Assembly (NCBI GenBank): GCA_036508135.1
Contig: DATCHW010000192.1
Location: 1 to 5,366 of the forward strand
DNA from: DATCHW01 sp036508135
Lineage (GTDB): Bacteria > Bacteroidota > Ignavibacteria > Tepidaquicellales > Tepidaquicellaceae
Length of the DNA stretch: 5,366 bases
Direction: 5' to 3'
The position numbers and the translations under genes were made by a program. Of the stretch, positions 1-5,033 are shown piece after piece. Under the pieces are notes generated by a model. That model had not been told where the DNA came from. It saw only the letters and a list, made by a program, of their open reading frames with translations, and made no database searches. Numbering within the stretch: the first letter of the stretch is position 1; every line of letters starts with the position of its first letter.

Positions 1-503
1 CCATTGAGGAGCGTAAAAATTTACTTGCTTTGATAAAAGCAATAAATATCAAAAACATCTCAATTCCACTTGTTGTTATTGGCCGGAAAAAAGATACATA
101 CTTTCCACAGGTTGAAAGTTATATTTCGTCACATAATCTAACAAATATAATATTCCCTGAGCATATCTTAAATCATGAGTTGCCAGTAATTTATCAGGAT
201 GCAGAATGTTTCATTTACCCCTCCCTATTTGAAGGATTTGGGATTCCTTTGCTTGAGGCATTGGTTTCCGGAACTCCTGCTATTACAAGCAACAGGGAAT
301 GTTTTTATGAGGCAGGAGGACCGGGAAGTATATATGTGGATCCGTATGACCCTGAAGAGATTGGTGAAGCTATACTCAGAGTAATGAATGATAAGAATCT
401 TAGAGATAAAATGATAACTATTGGTAAAGAATATGCCAATAATTTCAAGGATGATTTTATTGTCAATGCCTATATGAATCTCTATCACTCTCTGTTAAAA
501 TAG
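1..503 (+). CDS. GT4-type glycosyltransferase, C-terminal fragment (5' end outside window)
   Basis: Transfers a sugar from a nucleotide-activated donor to a glycan or lipid acceptor, presumably at the cytoplasmic side of the inner membrane; donor and acceptor cannot be read from the sequence. The frame is open from the first bases (codons begin at base 3) and ends with TAG at 501-503. What is visible is the nucleotide-sugar-binding half of a GT-B enzyme. It opens with IEERKNLLALI, the ERKN phosphate-contact segment, followed by PLVVIGRK (a beta strand and turn). Next comes FIYPSLFEGFGIPLLEALVSG, which contains the GT4 EX7E motif (Glu codons at 231 and 255). Then PAITSN and a C-terminal helical tail follow. 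About 166 residues are present, so roughly 200 N-terminal residues of a usual 360-400 are missing. A TTG at 30 is an internal leucine codon, since the conserved ERKN segment lies upstream of it. The next gene starts 22 bases after the stop, so co-transcription is likely. Confidence 0.93.
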   Translation, partial: IEERKNLLALIKAINIKNISIPLVVIGRKKDTYFPQVESYISSHNLTNIIFPEHILNHELPVIYQDAECFIYPSLFEGFGIPLLEALVSGTPAITSNRECFYEAGGPGSIYVDPYDPEEIGEAILRVMNDKNLRDKMITIGKEYANNFKDDFIVNAYMNLYHSLLK

Positions 504-525
504 TTCTGTAAATAAAACATTGAAA

Positions 526-1398
526 ATGAAAGTTTGCGGTTTTACAATAGTACGAAATGCAATAAAATATTGTTATCCGGTAGTGGAATCAATTAAATCG
601 ATACTCCCCTTATGTGATCAAATGCTTGTTGTTGTTGGCAAATCGGAAGATGATACACTCAATCTTATAAAAAGTATTGACAGCAGCAAAATAATTATAG
701 TCGAATCAGTATGGGACGATTCCATCAAAGAAGGAGGGCGGGTTCTTGCAGTGGAAACTGATAAAGCTCTGGATGCAATTACTGATGAATTCGACTGGTG
801 TTTTTACATTCAGGCAGATGAAGTGGTGCATGAAAAATATCATCCTGTTATTCTGAGAGAAATGGAAAAGAGGATTGATCAACCTGATGTTGAAGGGTTG
901 CTTTTTAATTACCTGCATTTCTGGGGAACATACGATTATGTCGGAGTAGGCAGAGAATGGTACCGGCGTGAGATCAGAGTTATCAGAAATAACAAGAGTA
1001 TCAGGTCATACAAGGATGCACAGGGTTTCAGAATAAATAATCAAAGGCTTAATGTAAAACATATCGATGCTTATATTTTTCATTATGGCTGGGTCCGGCC
1101 ACCTGAAACCATTAAATCAAAAATGAGAAATTTCAACTTATTATATTTTACCGGCGATAAGCTCGAAGGAAAATTAGATAAAGTAACCAACTTCGACTAT
1201 TCATCCGTAGGAGAAGTGACTCAATTTCAGGACACACATCCAAAGGTAATGGAGGAGCTGGTGAACAGGTTAAACTGGCACGTGCAATTCGATGAAAAAA
1301 AGATCAATATCAGTTTTAAGGATTCTGTTCTTTATTGGTTTGAGAAACGCTTTGGTTACAGATTATTCGAATATAAAAATTATAAAATCATTCCATAA
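526..1398 (+). CDS. GT2-like (GT-A fold) glycosyltransferase
   Basis: Predicted cytoplasmic sugar transferase of 290 residues, with no signal peptide or membrane segment. The N-terminus MKVCGFTIVRNAIKYCYPVV is a typical GT2 first beta strand with the N-A acceptor-loop motif. It is followed by a second strand DQMLVVVGKSEDDTL (residues 31-45) and the region DWCFYIQADEVVHEKY (residues 90-105), which sits where GT2 enzymes carry the metal-binding DxD. Here it reads Q-A-D-E rather than D-A-D-E. Residues 140-192 hold an aromatic, basic block (GREWYRREIRVIR; SYKDAQGFR; DAYIFHYGWVRPPE) that I recognise as typical of a Bacteroidota family usually annotated only as 'glycosyltransferase family 2'. The start chosen is ATG 526. 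A TTG six bases upstream in frame would add only two residues, and MKV is the normal GT2 beginning. No Shine-Dalgarno sequence is present. The gene follows the GT4 gene by 22 bases and ends facing the minus-strand methyltransferase. Donor and acceptor are unknown. Confidence 0.9.
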   Translation: MKVCGFTIVRNAIKYCYPVVESIKSILPLCDQMLVVVGKSEDDTLNLIKSIDSSKIIIVESVWDDSIKEGGRVLAVETDKALDAITDEFDWCFYIQADEVVHEKYHPVILREMEKRIDQPDVEGLLFNYLHFWGTYDYVGVGREWYRREIRVIRNNKSIRSYKDAQGFRINNQRLNVKHIDAYIFHYGWVRPPETIKSKMRNFNLLYFTGDKLEGKLDKVTNFDYSSVGEVTQFQDTHPKVMEELVNRLNWHVQFDEKKINISFKDSVLYWFEKRFGYRLFEYKNYKIIP

Positions 1399-1401
1399 TC
1401 A

Positions 1402-1427
1402 CTGGGATAATACCTTAATTATTCCGG
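1402..1427. terminator. Hairpin between convergent genes, possible two-way terminator
   Basis: The arms CTGGGATAAT (1402-1411) and ATTATTCCGG (1418-1427) pair over 10 bp, including two G-U wobbles, around a 6-base loop. The hairpin begins 4 bases after the stop of the plus-strand glycosyltransferase and lies 33 bases past the stop of the minus-strand methyltransferase, where a shared terminator is expected. Neither strand has a U-tract directly after the stem, so it may instead be an end-protecting hairpin. Confidence 0.5.
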
Positions 1428-1459
1428 ATCTGTAAAATAATAATGTTAAAGTGCCAAGC

Positions 1460-2308
1460 CTATTTCTTCTTTGAACTTGAAGGAACTGCATAAATATTTA
1501 TGGTTTTTTTCCAGCTGACCAGGTCGCTGCTTTTCTCCAGTTTAATTATTCTGGCATTAATATTAAAGTCTTCAAAATAGAATATTTCGTATTCATGCTG
1601 ATTTATAACATTAAACAGCTCTGCTTTTTCTTTGTCTGTACTATACTTAAAACTTTCTGCCACTATTGCAGGTTTATATTTGTCAATTAATCCGGATATT
1701 GATTTTATTATTTCTTTATCGTATCCCTCCGTATCAACTTTGATAAAAGAGAGATTATTAAGCTTATCCTTATATTTCAGTTCGAGAAGTTCTTCCAGAT
1801 TAATCCCTTTGATTTTATCAGGGAAGATGAATTTTCCATGTTTGCTATTTTTTGTGGGAGATATTCCTCCGTTGCCAAATGATGCTTCTGAGGATATATA
1901 ATAAAATTCTTCTTCTTTGACAGTTATCGCATAAGGAAGGGGAACAATGTTTTGTTTTCCTTTATTGAGAGAAGCATTTTTTTCCAATATTTTAAAAACA
2001 TAAGGATTAGGTTCAAATCCTATTGTTATACCGGTATTGCCAGCAGCCAGGGCCATCAGAACTGTTGTATCTCCTACGTTTGCACCAATATCTATTACTA
2101 AATCTCCTTTTTTAATGAACTTCTTGAAAAAATCAACCATTTCCTGACTAATAAACAATGGAGTAACGAGAGGATTATCCCAGTTGGCAAAATCTATTTT
2201 TCCTTCATCCTTTAATTCAAATGAATTTATTCTGGCGGGATATTCCTGTGTAATTCTTCTCGCTTTTCTCCTGAGCATTGATTCTCTAAAATAGTCGGAT
2301 AATTTCAT
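1460..2308 (-). CDS. FkbM-family SAM-dependent methyltransferase
   Basis: Transfers a methyl group from S-adenosylmethionine, most likely to a sugar hydroxyl of the glycan built by the neighbouring glycosyltransferases; the O-methylation target is inferred from context. The 282-residue protein has the Rossmann-type SAM-binding core: motif I VIDIGANVGDTT (residues 71-82), the acidic ribose-binding strand GFEPNP (97-102), and the FkbM signature FIKVDTEGYDKEII (188-201). A strand, PAIVAES (213-219), follows. The N-terminal 65 residues are basic and helical, and the tail is lysine-rich (SSSKKK). The length fits the family (about 230-290). The ATG at 2308 is the first start in the open frame and leads directly into the family-like N-terminus. 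No Shine-Dalgarno sequence precedes it. It is the only gene on the minus strand, convergent with the upstream GT2 gene and divergent from the next. A promoter at 2410-2417 could drive it independently. FkbM enzymes have varied substrates, so the family call is firm and the substrate is not. Confidence 0.93.
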   Translation of the reverse strand: MKLSDYFRESMLRRKARRITQEYPARINSFELKDEGKIDFANWDNPLVTPLFISQEMVDFFKKFIKKGDLVIDIGANVGDTTVLMALAAGNTGITIGFEPNPYVFKILEKNASLNKGKQNIVPLPYAITVKEEEFYYISSEASFGNGGISPTKNSKHGKFIFPDKIKGINLEELLELKYKDKLNNLSFIKVDTEGYDKEIIKSISGLIDKYKPAIVAESFKYSTDKEKAELFNVINQHEYEIFYFEDFNINARIIKLEKSSDLVSWKKTINIYAVPSSSKKK

Positions 2309-2409
2309 CTTATTCTAAATTTACGTTGGTACAATAGCCTATCCATTTTATTAATTACAGGTATATTTCGTTTTCGCTGTAATCAATAGGTGACAATTAT
2401 ATTTTTGTG

Positions 2410-2417
2410 CAAATTTA
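2410..2417 (-). promoter_or_regulatory. Candidate -7 promoter element for the FkbM methyltransferase gene
   Basis: On the minus strand this reads TAAATTTG, an exact match to the Bacteroidota -7 consensus TAnnTTTG. It would start transcription near 2404 and give a leader of about 95 bases. No TTG is present at the expected -33 position, so the call rests on the -7 element and its position in the divergent gap. Confidence 0.4.
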
Positions 2418-2524
2418 TAAAAATCGGACATAATTCAGTTACTAATCTTTTTCCGTCAGGTTAAATAATAGCATAGCCTTTTCTTTATTTCAACTCCTTC
2501 TTATCAGAATGAATCAGATATAAT

Positions 2525-2532
2525 TAAATTTG
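2525..2532 (+). promoter_or_regulatory. Candidate -7 promoter element for the GT2 gene at 2579
   Basis: TAAATTTG matches the Bacteroidota -7 consensus exactly and lies 46 bases before the ATG, giving a leader of about 40 bases. The expected -33 TTG is absent; only T-rich sequence is found around 2498-2503. Its place just upstream of a gene that begins a new plus-strand unit supports it. Confidence 0.45.
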
Positions 2533-2578
2533 AGCCAGATTAACTGGCATTATTTCATTACAATAACTTAAAATTTAA

Positions 2579-3373
2579 ATGATTTCATTAATAATATCAT
2601 TTTACAAACGGCTGGACTTTCTAGAACTTATATTTCAATCTCTTGACAAACAGTCATTTAAAGATTTTGAGGTAATCGTAGCTGAAGACAACAATGATCA
2701 GCAAACTATTGAATTTATTACCAATGCCCGCCTGAATCATTCTTACCGCATACTGCATGTTTCACAGGAAGATAAAGGGTTTCGTAAGAATAAGATATTA
2801 AATGAAGCCTTAAAGATTGCATCATCCGAAACAATTCTCTTTCTGGATGGAGACTGTATCCCACATAAGAATTTTATTCAGTATTACCGCAATAATATTA
2901 CAAGAGGAAATGCATATTTCGGTCGTCGGGTGATGTTAGGTGAAGCGTATTCTTCAAATTTACTACTGAGGAAAGAGTTCAGATCTTTAAAGATTCTGCC
3001 GATGTTGTTTTCCGATTCAAAAAACATTGAAGAAGGACTTTATTTACCATGGTACAGGAAAATTAAAAAAGGATATCGTGGTCTCCTGGGATGTAACTGG
3101 GGTATAAACAAGCAAGATCTTGTGGAAGTAAATGGATTTGATGAAGACTATGTTCATGCCTGTGTAGGTGAGGACAATGATATAGAATGGAGGCTCTGTT
3201 TGAATGGAACTCATTTCAACTCACTAAAACACAGAGCGATAGTTTATCATATATATCATACTGAGAATTATAATAATGAAGCATCAGTGGTAAACAATAC
3301 ACTTTTTGAAGAGAAAAAAAAGCGTCAGAATCCAGCATGTTTAAATGGATTAATAAAGATTTCAAATAAATAA
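2579..3373 (+). CDS. GT2 glycosyltransferase with galactosyltransferase-like C-terminal segment
   Basis: Predicted cytoplasmic GT-A enzyme of 264 residues that adds one sugar to a growing surface glycan. The first strand is MISLIISFYKR, then QSFKDFEVIVAEDNN (residues 25-39) gives the nucleotide-binding acidic residues. DKGFRKNKILNEALKIASSE (65-84) is the helix typical of the family. ETILFLDGDCIPH (84-96) contains the DxD metal-binding motif as DGD (90-92). Residues 167-206 contain GLLGCNWGINKQDLVEVNG and VGEDNDIEWRL, the pattern of the Glyco_transf_7C/galactosyltransferase C-terminal domain with its catalytic-type ED pair. Histidines at 224 and 227 (VYHIYH) could complete the metal site. The same architecture occurs in chondroitin-synthase-like and other polysaccharide-building GT2 enzymes. 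The ATG at 2579 is the natural start for the first beta strand, and AT-rich sequence without a Shine-Dalgarno precedes it. It starts the second plus-strand block after the inverted methyltransferase. The exact sugar is not predictable. Confidence 0.93.
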   Translation: MISLIISFYKRLDFLELIFQSLDKQSFKDFEVIVAEDNNDQQTIEFITNARLNHSYRILHVSQEDKGFRKNKILNEALKIASSETILFLDGDCIPHKNFIQYYRNNITRGNAYFGRRVMLGEAYSSNLLLRKEFRSLKILPMLFSDSKNIEEGLYLPWYRKIKKGYRGLLGCNWGINKQDLVEVNGFDEDYVHACVGEDNDIEWRLCLNGTHFNSLKHRAIVYHIYHTENYNNEASVVNNTLFEEKKKRQNPACLNGLIKISNK

Positions 3374-3402
3374 ATCATCCTTTCAGCAAATGCAGATGAG
3401 CT

Positions 3403-3410
3403 TAAATTTG
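3403..3410 (+). promoter_or_regulatory. Candidate -7 promoter element upstream of the second GT4 gene
   Basis: TAAATTTG is an exact match to TAnnTTTG, 30 bases after the preceding stop. The -33 position holds TTT rather than TTG. If used, it would give a leader of about 280 bases for the gene at 3698, which would include the crossing inverted repeats at 3482-3533. It could also be a relic or chance match in AT-rich DNA. Confidence 0.3.
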
Positions 3411-3481
3411 TTTTATTTCTGACTGACGCATAAAAATGTAATTTATATAAAAAAAATAGTTAATTTGACTGCCTTTATAAT

Positions 3482-3533
3482 AGCATAGAAACTACAGGCT
3501 CTACATCGTAAAATTATGCTGGAGAAACCTGTA
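3482..3533. repeat. Two interleaved inverted repeats (pseudoknot-like order)
   Basis: AGCATA (3482-3487) pairs with TATGCT (3515-3520), and TACAGG (3493-3498) pairs with CCTGTA (3528-3533). The arms alternate, so both stems together would form an H-type pseudoknot rather than nested hairpins. Each stem is only 6 bp and the loops are long, so a chance origin is possible. It lies in the possible leader of the gene at 3698. Confidence 0.25.
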
Positions 3534-3534
3534 A

Positions 3535-3679
3535 TTACTGTGAAGGTGAATTAAAATTGGCAACACGCCGTGCAATTTGAAGATAGAGAATTGAGTCATC
3601 CTCATCAACACGGTTCTTTTTAAAGAGAGATCAAAATTTCAGATAGGGAAATACTATTAACCCTGACGTTAGGCATCAT
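3535..3679 (-). pseudogene. Possible frameshifted coding remnant, unrecognised
   Basis: Reading the minus strand, an ATG pair at 3679-3674 starts a short frame beginning MMPNVRVNSISLSEILI, which hits a stop at 3622-3620. The frame one base over is open from 3630 and reads KKNRVDEDDSILYLQIARR followed by about nine residues to a TAA at 3537-3535. One inserted or deleted base near 3628-3631 would join them into a protein of about 47 residues with a balanced, non-repetitive composition. I do not recognise a family. Thirty-one open codons can occur by chance even in AT-rich DNA, so this is a weak call. If real, it is the tail of a gene or mobile element mostly removed from the locus. Confidence 0.22.
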
Positions 3680-3697
3680 AAAATATCATAGATATTG

Positions 3698-4765
3698 ATG
3701 AAAAAGGTATTGATTGACTTATATAAGGTAAAAGCATTATATTCAGGACTGGGTCAGTTCTCGATTAATTTTGCGAAAGAAATTATAAGTCAGTCGCCTG
3801 AAGAGTTTAGTGTTGAATTCCTGACTCCTAAAAATTTTGAAATAGGGGATATAAAAAAGTTTACATCCGTTAATGTTAGCTTTCAGAAGAGATACTTTCC
3901 AAAGTTCAATAAATCATATGATATTTGGCACAGCTTGCAACAATTCCCTTCTCATTTTCCTAATAAAAAATCTAAATTTATCCTGACCATACATGACTTA
4001 AATTTTTTATTTGAAAAGAACGGGATAAAGAAAATAATGTATTTGAAGAAATTGCAGAAAAACGTAGATAGGGCTGATTATATAACAACTATTTCTAATT
4101 ATTCGAAAAAGAATATTGAAGAGTATATAAATCTAAGAGGTAAAAGGATTATTACAATTTATAATGGAATTGATATTAATCAAAATGATGCCGGTTTTAA
4201 GCCAAATTATATGAATAATAAAAAATTCTTTTTCTCTATCGGTATTTTCAATGAAAAAAAGAATTTTCATACTTTATTATCAATAATAAATTATTTCAAA
4301 GATTATCAGTTAGTTATCGCAGGCTATAAAGACACTAATTATGGTAAACAGATTCAACGACAAATAAATGCCAGGAAATTAAACGACAGAGTGATTTTAC
4401 CCGGCAATATAAGAACCGATGAAAAACTCTGGTTTTATAGAAATTGTGAAGCTTTTTTATTTCCCTCCTTAGCTGAAGGTTTTGGAATGCCGGCAATAGA
4501 AGCAATGAAGTTTGGGAAACCCGTGTTCCTGAGCAAATTCACAAGCCTGCCGGAAGTAGGAGGTGAACGTGCTTTTTATTTTGACAATTTCGACGAAGAA
4601 TATATGTCTTCTTTTATTCAGTCGAATCTCTCATATTACAATGCTAATCAAATTTTACTCTCAGATCAGATTCAGAAACATGCCGACAAATTTTCATTGC
4701 AGCAGAGTATTGCTCAGTACCTGAAATTATATTATGAAATAGCGAATGAAATTGACGCCGGTTAA
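3698..4765 (+). CDS. GT4-type glycosyltransferase, full length
   Basis: Retaining-type GT-B glycosyltransferase of 355 residues, expected to act at the cytoplasmic membrane face on a lipid-linked glycan. The N-terminal acceptor domain begins MKKVLIDLYKVKALYSGLGQ, with the glycine loop SGLGQ (16-20) found in many GT4 enzymes of surface-glycan loci. It contains TIHDLNF (97-103) and TISNYSKKNI (131-140), both standard GT4 segments. The C-terminal donor domain begins around residue 175 with FFFSIGIFNEKKNFHTLL, includes LVIAGY (205-210) and NDRVILPGNI (229-238), and carries the EX7E motif in EGFGMPAIE (E260, E268). LPEVGGERAFYF (284-295) follows. The ATG at 3698 was chosen over the TTG three bases earlier because MKKV is the normal beginning. 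No Shine-Dalgarno sequence is present. G+C is uneven: about 22% by hand count over 3961-4320, against about 44% over 4441-4560. It shares the fold and motifs, but not close sequence, with the fragment at 1-503. Confidence 0.94.
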   Translation: MKKVLIDLYKVKALYSGLGQFSINFAKEIISQSPEEFSVEFLTPKNFEIGDIKKFTSVNVSFQKRYFPKFNKSYDIWHSLQQFPSHFPNKKSKFILTIHDLNFLFEKNGIKKIMYLKKLQKNVDRADYITTISNYSKKNIEEYINLRGKRIITIYNGIDINQNDAGFKPNYMNNKKFFFSIGIFNEKKNFHTLLSIINYFKDYQLVIAGYKDTNYGKQIQRQINARKLNDRVILPGNIRTDEKLWFYRNCEAFLFPSLAEGFGMPAIEAMKFGKPVFLSKFTSLPEVGGERAFYFDNFDEEYMSSFIQSNLSYYNANQILLSDQIQKHADKFSLQQSIAQYLKLYYEIANEIDAG

Positions 4766-4773
4766 CAATTAAT

Positions 4774-4793
4774 GTATCGGGATACCCCTTTTT
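4774..4793 (+). terminator. Weak terminator-like site after the second GT4 gene
   Basis: GTATCGGGATAC (4774-4785) can fold into a 4-bp stem with a four-base loop and is followed by CCC and five T. It begins 8 bases after the stop codon, the right place for a terminator, but the stem is short and the fold would be unstable alone. Confidence 0.25.
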
Positions 4794-4852
4794 AATACTC
4801 AACATGCTATCGTTTTTTCTGAACTCATCCTCAATAATTTTTTTTTGGAATG

Positions 4853-4868
4853 TGAGAGTACTGTCTCA
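4853..4868. repeat. Short inverted repeat (hairpin)
   Basis: TGAGA (4853-4857) and TCTCA (4864-4868) pair around the 6-base loop GTACTG, with one extra G-U closing pair outside. It lies just after the run of nine T (4838-4846). On the minus strand that run would read as A, so it does not act as a U-tract for this stem. It could be a structured RNA element or a protein-binding palindrome. Confidence 0.3.
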
Positions 4869-4887
4869 TTTGGAGGACTGACGAAGG

Positions 4888-4908
4888 CCTGAGAGATTCC
4901 GAATCAGG
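4888..4908. repeat. Short inverted repeat with two alternative folds
   Basis: CCTGA (4888-4892) pairs with TCAGG (4904-4908). Alternatively, CCT/AGG outside and GATT/AATC inside pair with a bulged GAGA. It lies 19 bases after the hairpin at 4853-4868. The arms are short and no U-tract follows. Confidence 0.25.
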
Positions 4909-4963
4909 ATTTATGGTTTAAAAAAGTCAGGAAAGAATATATTTAAGATATTTATTCCGAAAG

Positions 4964-4993
4964 TTGACAAAGTCAGGCAAATCATTATCTTTA
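4964..4993 (+). promoter_or_regulatory. Candidate Bacteroidota promoter for the SDR gene
   Basis: TTG (4964-4966) and TATCTTTA (4986-4993) are separated by 19 bases, the spacing expected between the -33 TTG and the -7 TAnnTTTG elements of Bacteroidota. The -7 element matches at all but the last base. Transcription would begin near 5000, giving a leader of about 35 bases. It is the only candidate in the window with both elements. Confidence 0.45.
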
Positions 4994-5033
4994 AACCCGA
5001 ATTTACTGAGAAACCTGATAATAATCTTTACGT

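Larger units (their letters stand above)
3374..3697. other. 324-base gap without an intact gene
   Basis: No complete gene is seen. The gap holds a weak hairpin just after the upstream stop (TCATC 3375-3379 with GATGA 3395-3399), an exact -7 promoter element at 3403-3410, and an A-rich stretch around 3448-3457. It also holds a crossing pair of inverted repeats (3482-3533) and, on the minus strand, two adjoining open frames that look like a frameshifted coding remnant (3535-3679). The length is unusual between two genes expected to be co-transcribed, so this may be the scar of an insertion or deletion. Confidence 0.6.
4766..5033. other. 268-base gap between the glycan locus and the SDR gene
   Basis: No complete gene with a start codon is seen. 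Contents in order are the weak terminator-like site, a run of nine T (4838-4846), a hairpin at 4853-4868 and a second at 4888-4908. An imperfect AT-rich inverted repeat (4935-4957), a repeated AAAGTCAGG (4923-4931 and 4969-4977), and a candidate promoter (4964-4993) follow. The plus frame 4882-5037 is open without a start codon and ends overlapping the SDR start. Confidence 0.6.

Noticed and set aside
225..488. Minus-strand open frame of 87 codons and a plus-strand frame at 199-384 inside the first glycosyltransferase.
   Set aside because: Both overlap the EX7E-containing GT4 frame, which has unmistakable family motifs.
706..918. Minus-strand open frame of 70 codons within the GT2-like gene.
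   Set aside because: It overlaps the conserved QADE region of the real frame and shows no family features.
1632..1901. Plus-strand open frame of 89 codons within the FkbM gene.
   Set aside because: It is antisense to the region holding the KVDTEGYD motif and is a shadow of that gene.
2465..3488. Shared 12-mer ATAATAGCATAG at 2465-2476 and 3477-3488, in gaps upstream of two glycosyltransferase genes.
   Set aside because: In AT-rich DNA of this length a 12-base match is expected about once or more by chance, and the flanks do not align.
3555..3623. Plus-strand open frame reading NWQHAVQFEDREL, similar to LNWHVQFDEKKI near the end of the GT2-like protein at 526-1398; possible duplicated gene tail.
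   Set aside because: The resemblance is limited to about a dozen residues, needs an insertion, and the flanking sequence does not continue the match. Chance is the simpler explanation.
4866..4915. Riboswitch-like wording (CTGAGAGATTCCG with a following CAGGAT), considered as TPP or glycine riboswitch.
   Set aside because: The conserved core sequences and paired helices of those riboswitches are missing; only short local hairpins are present.
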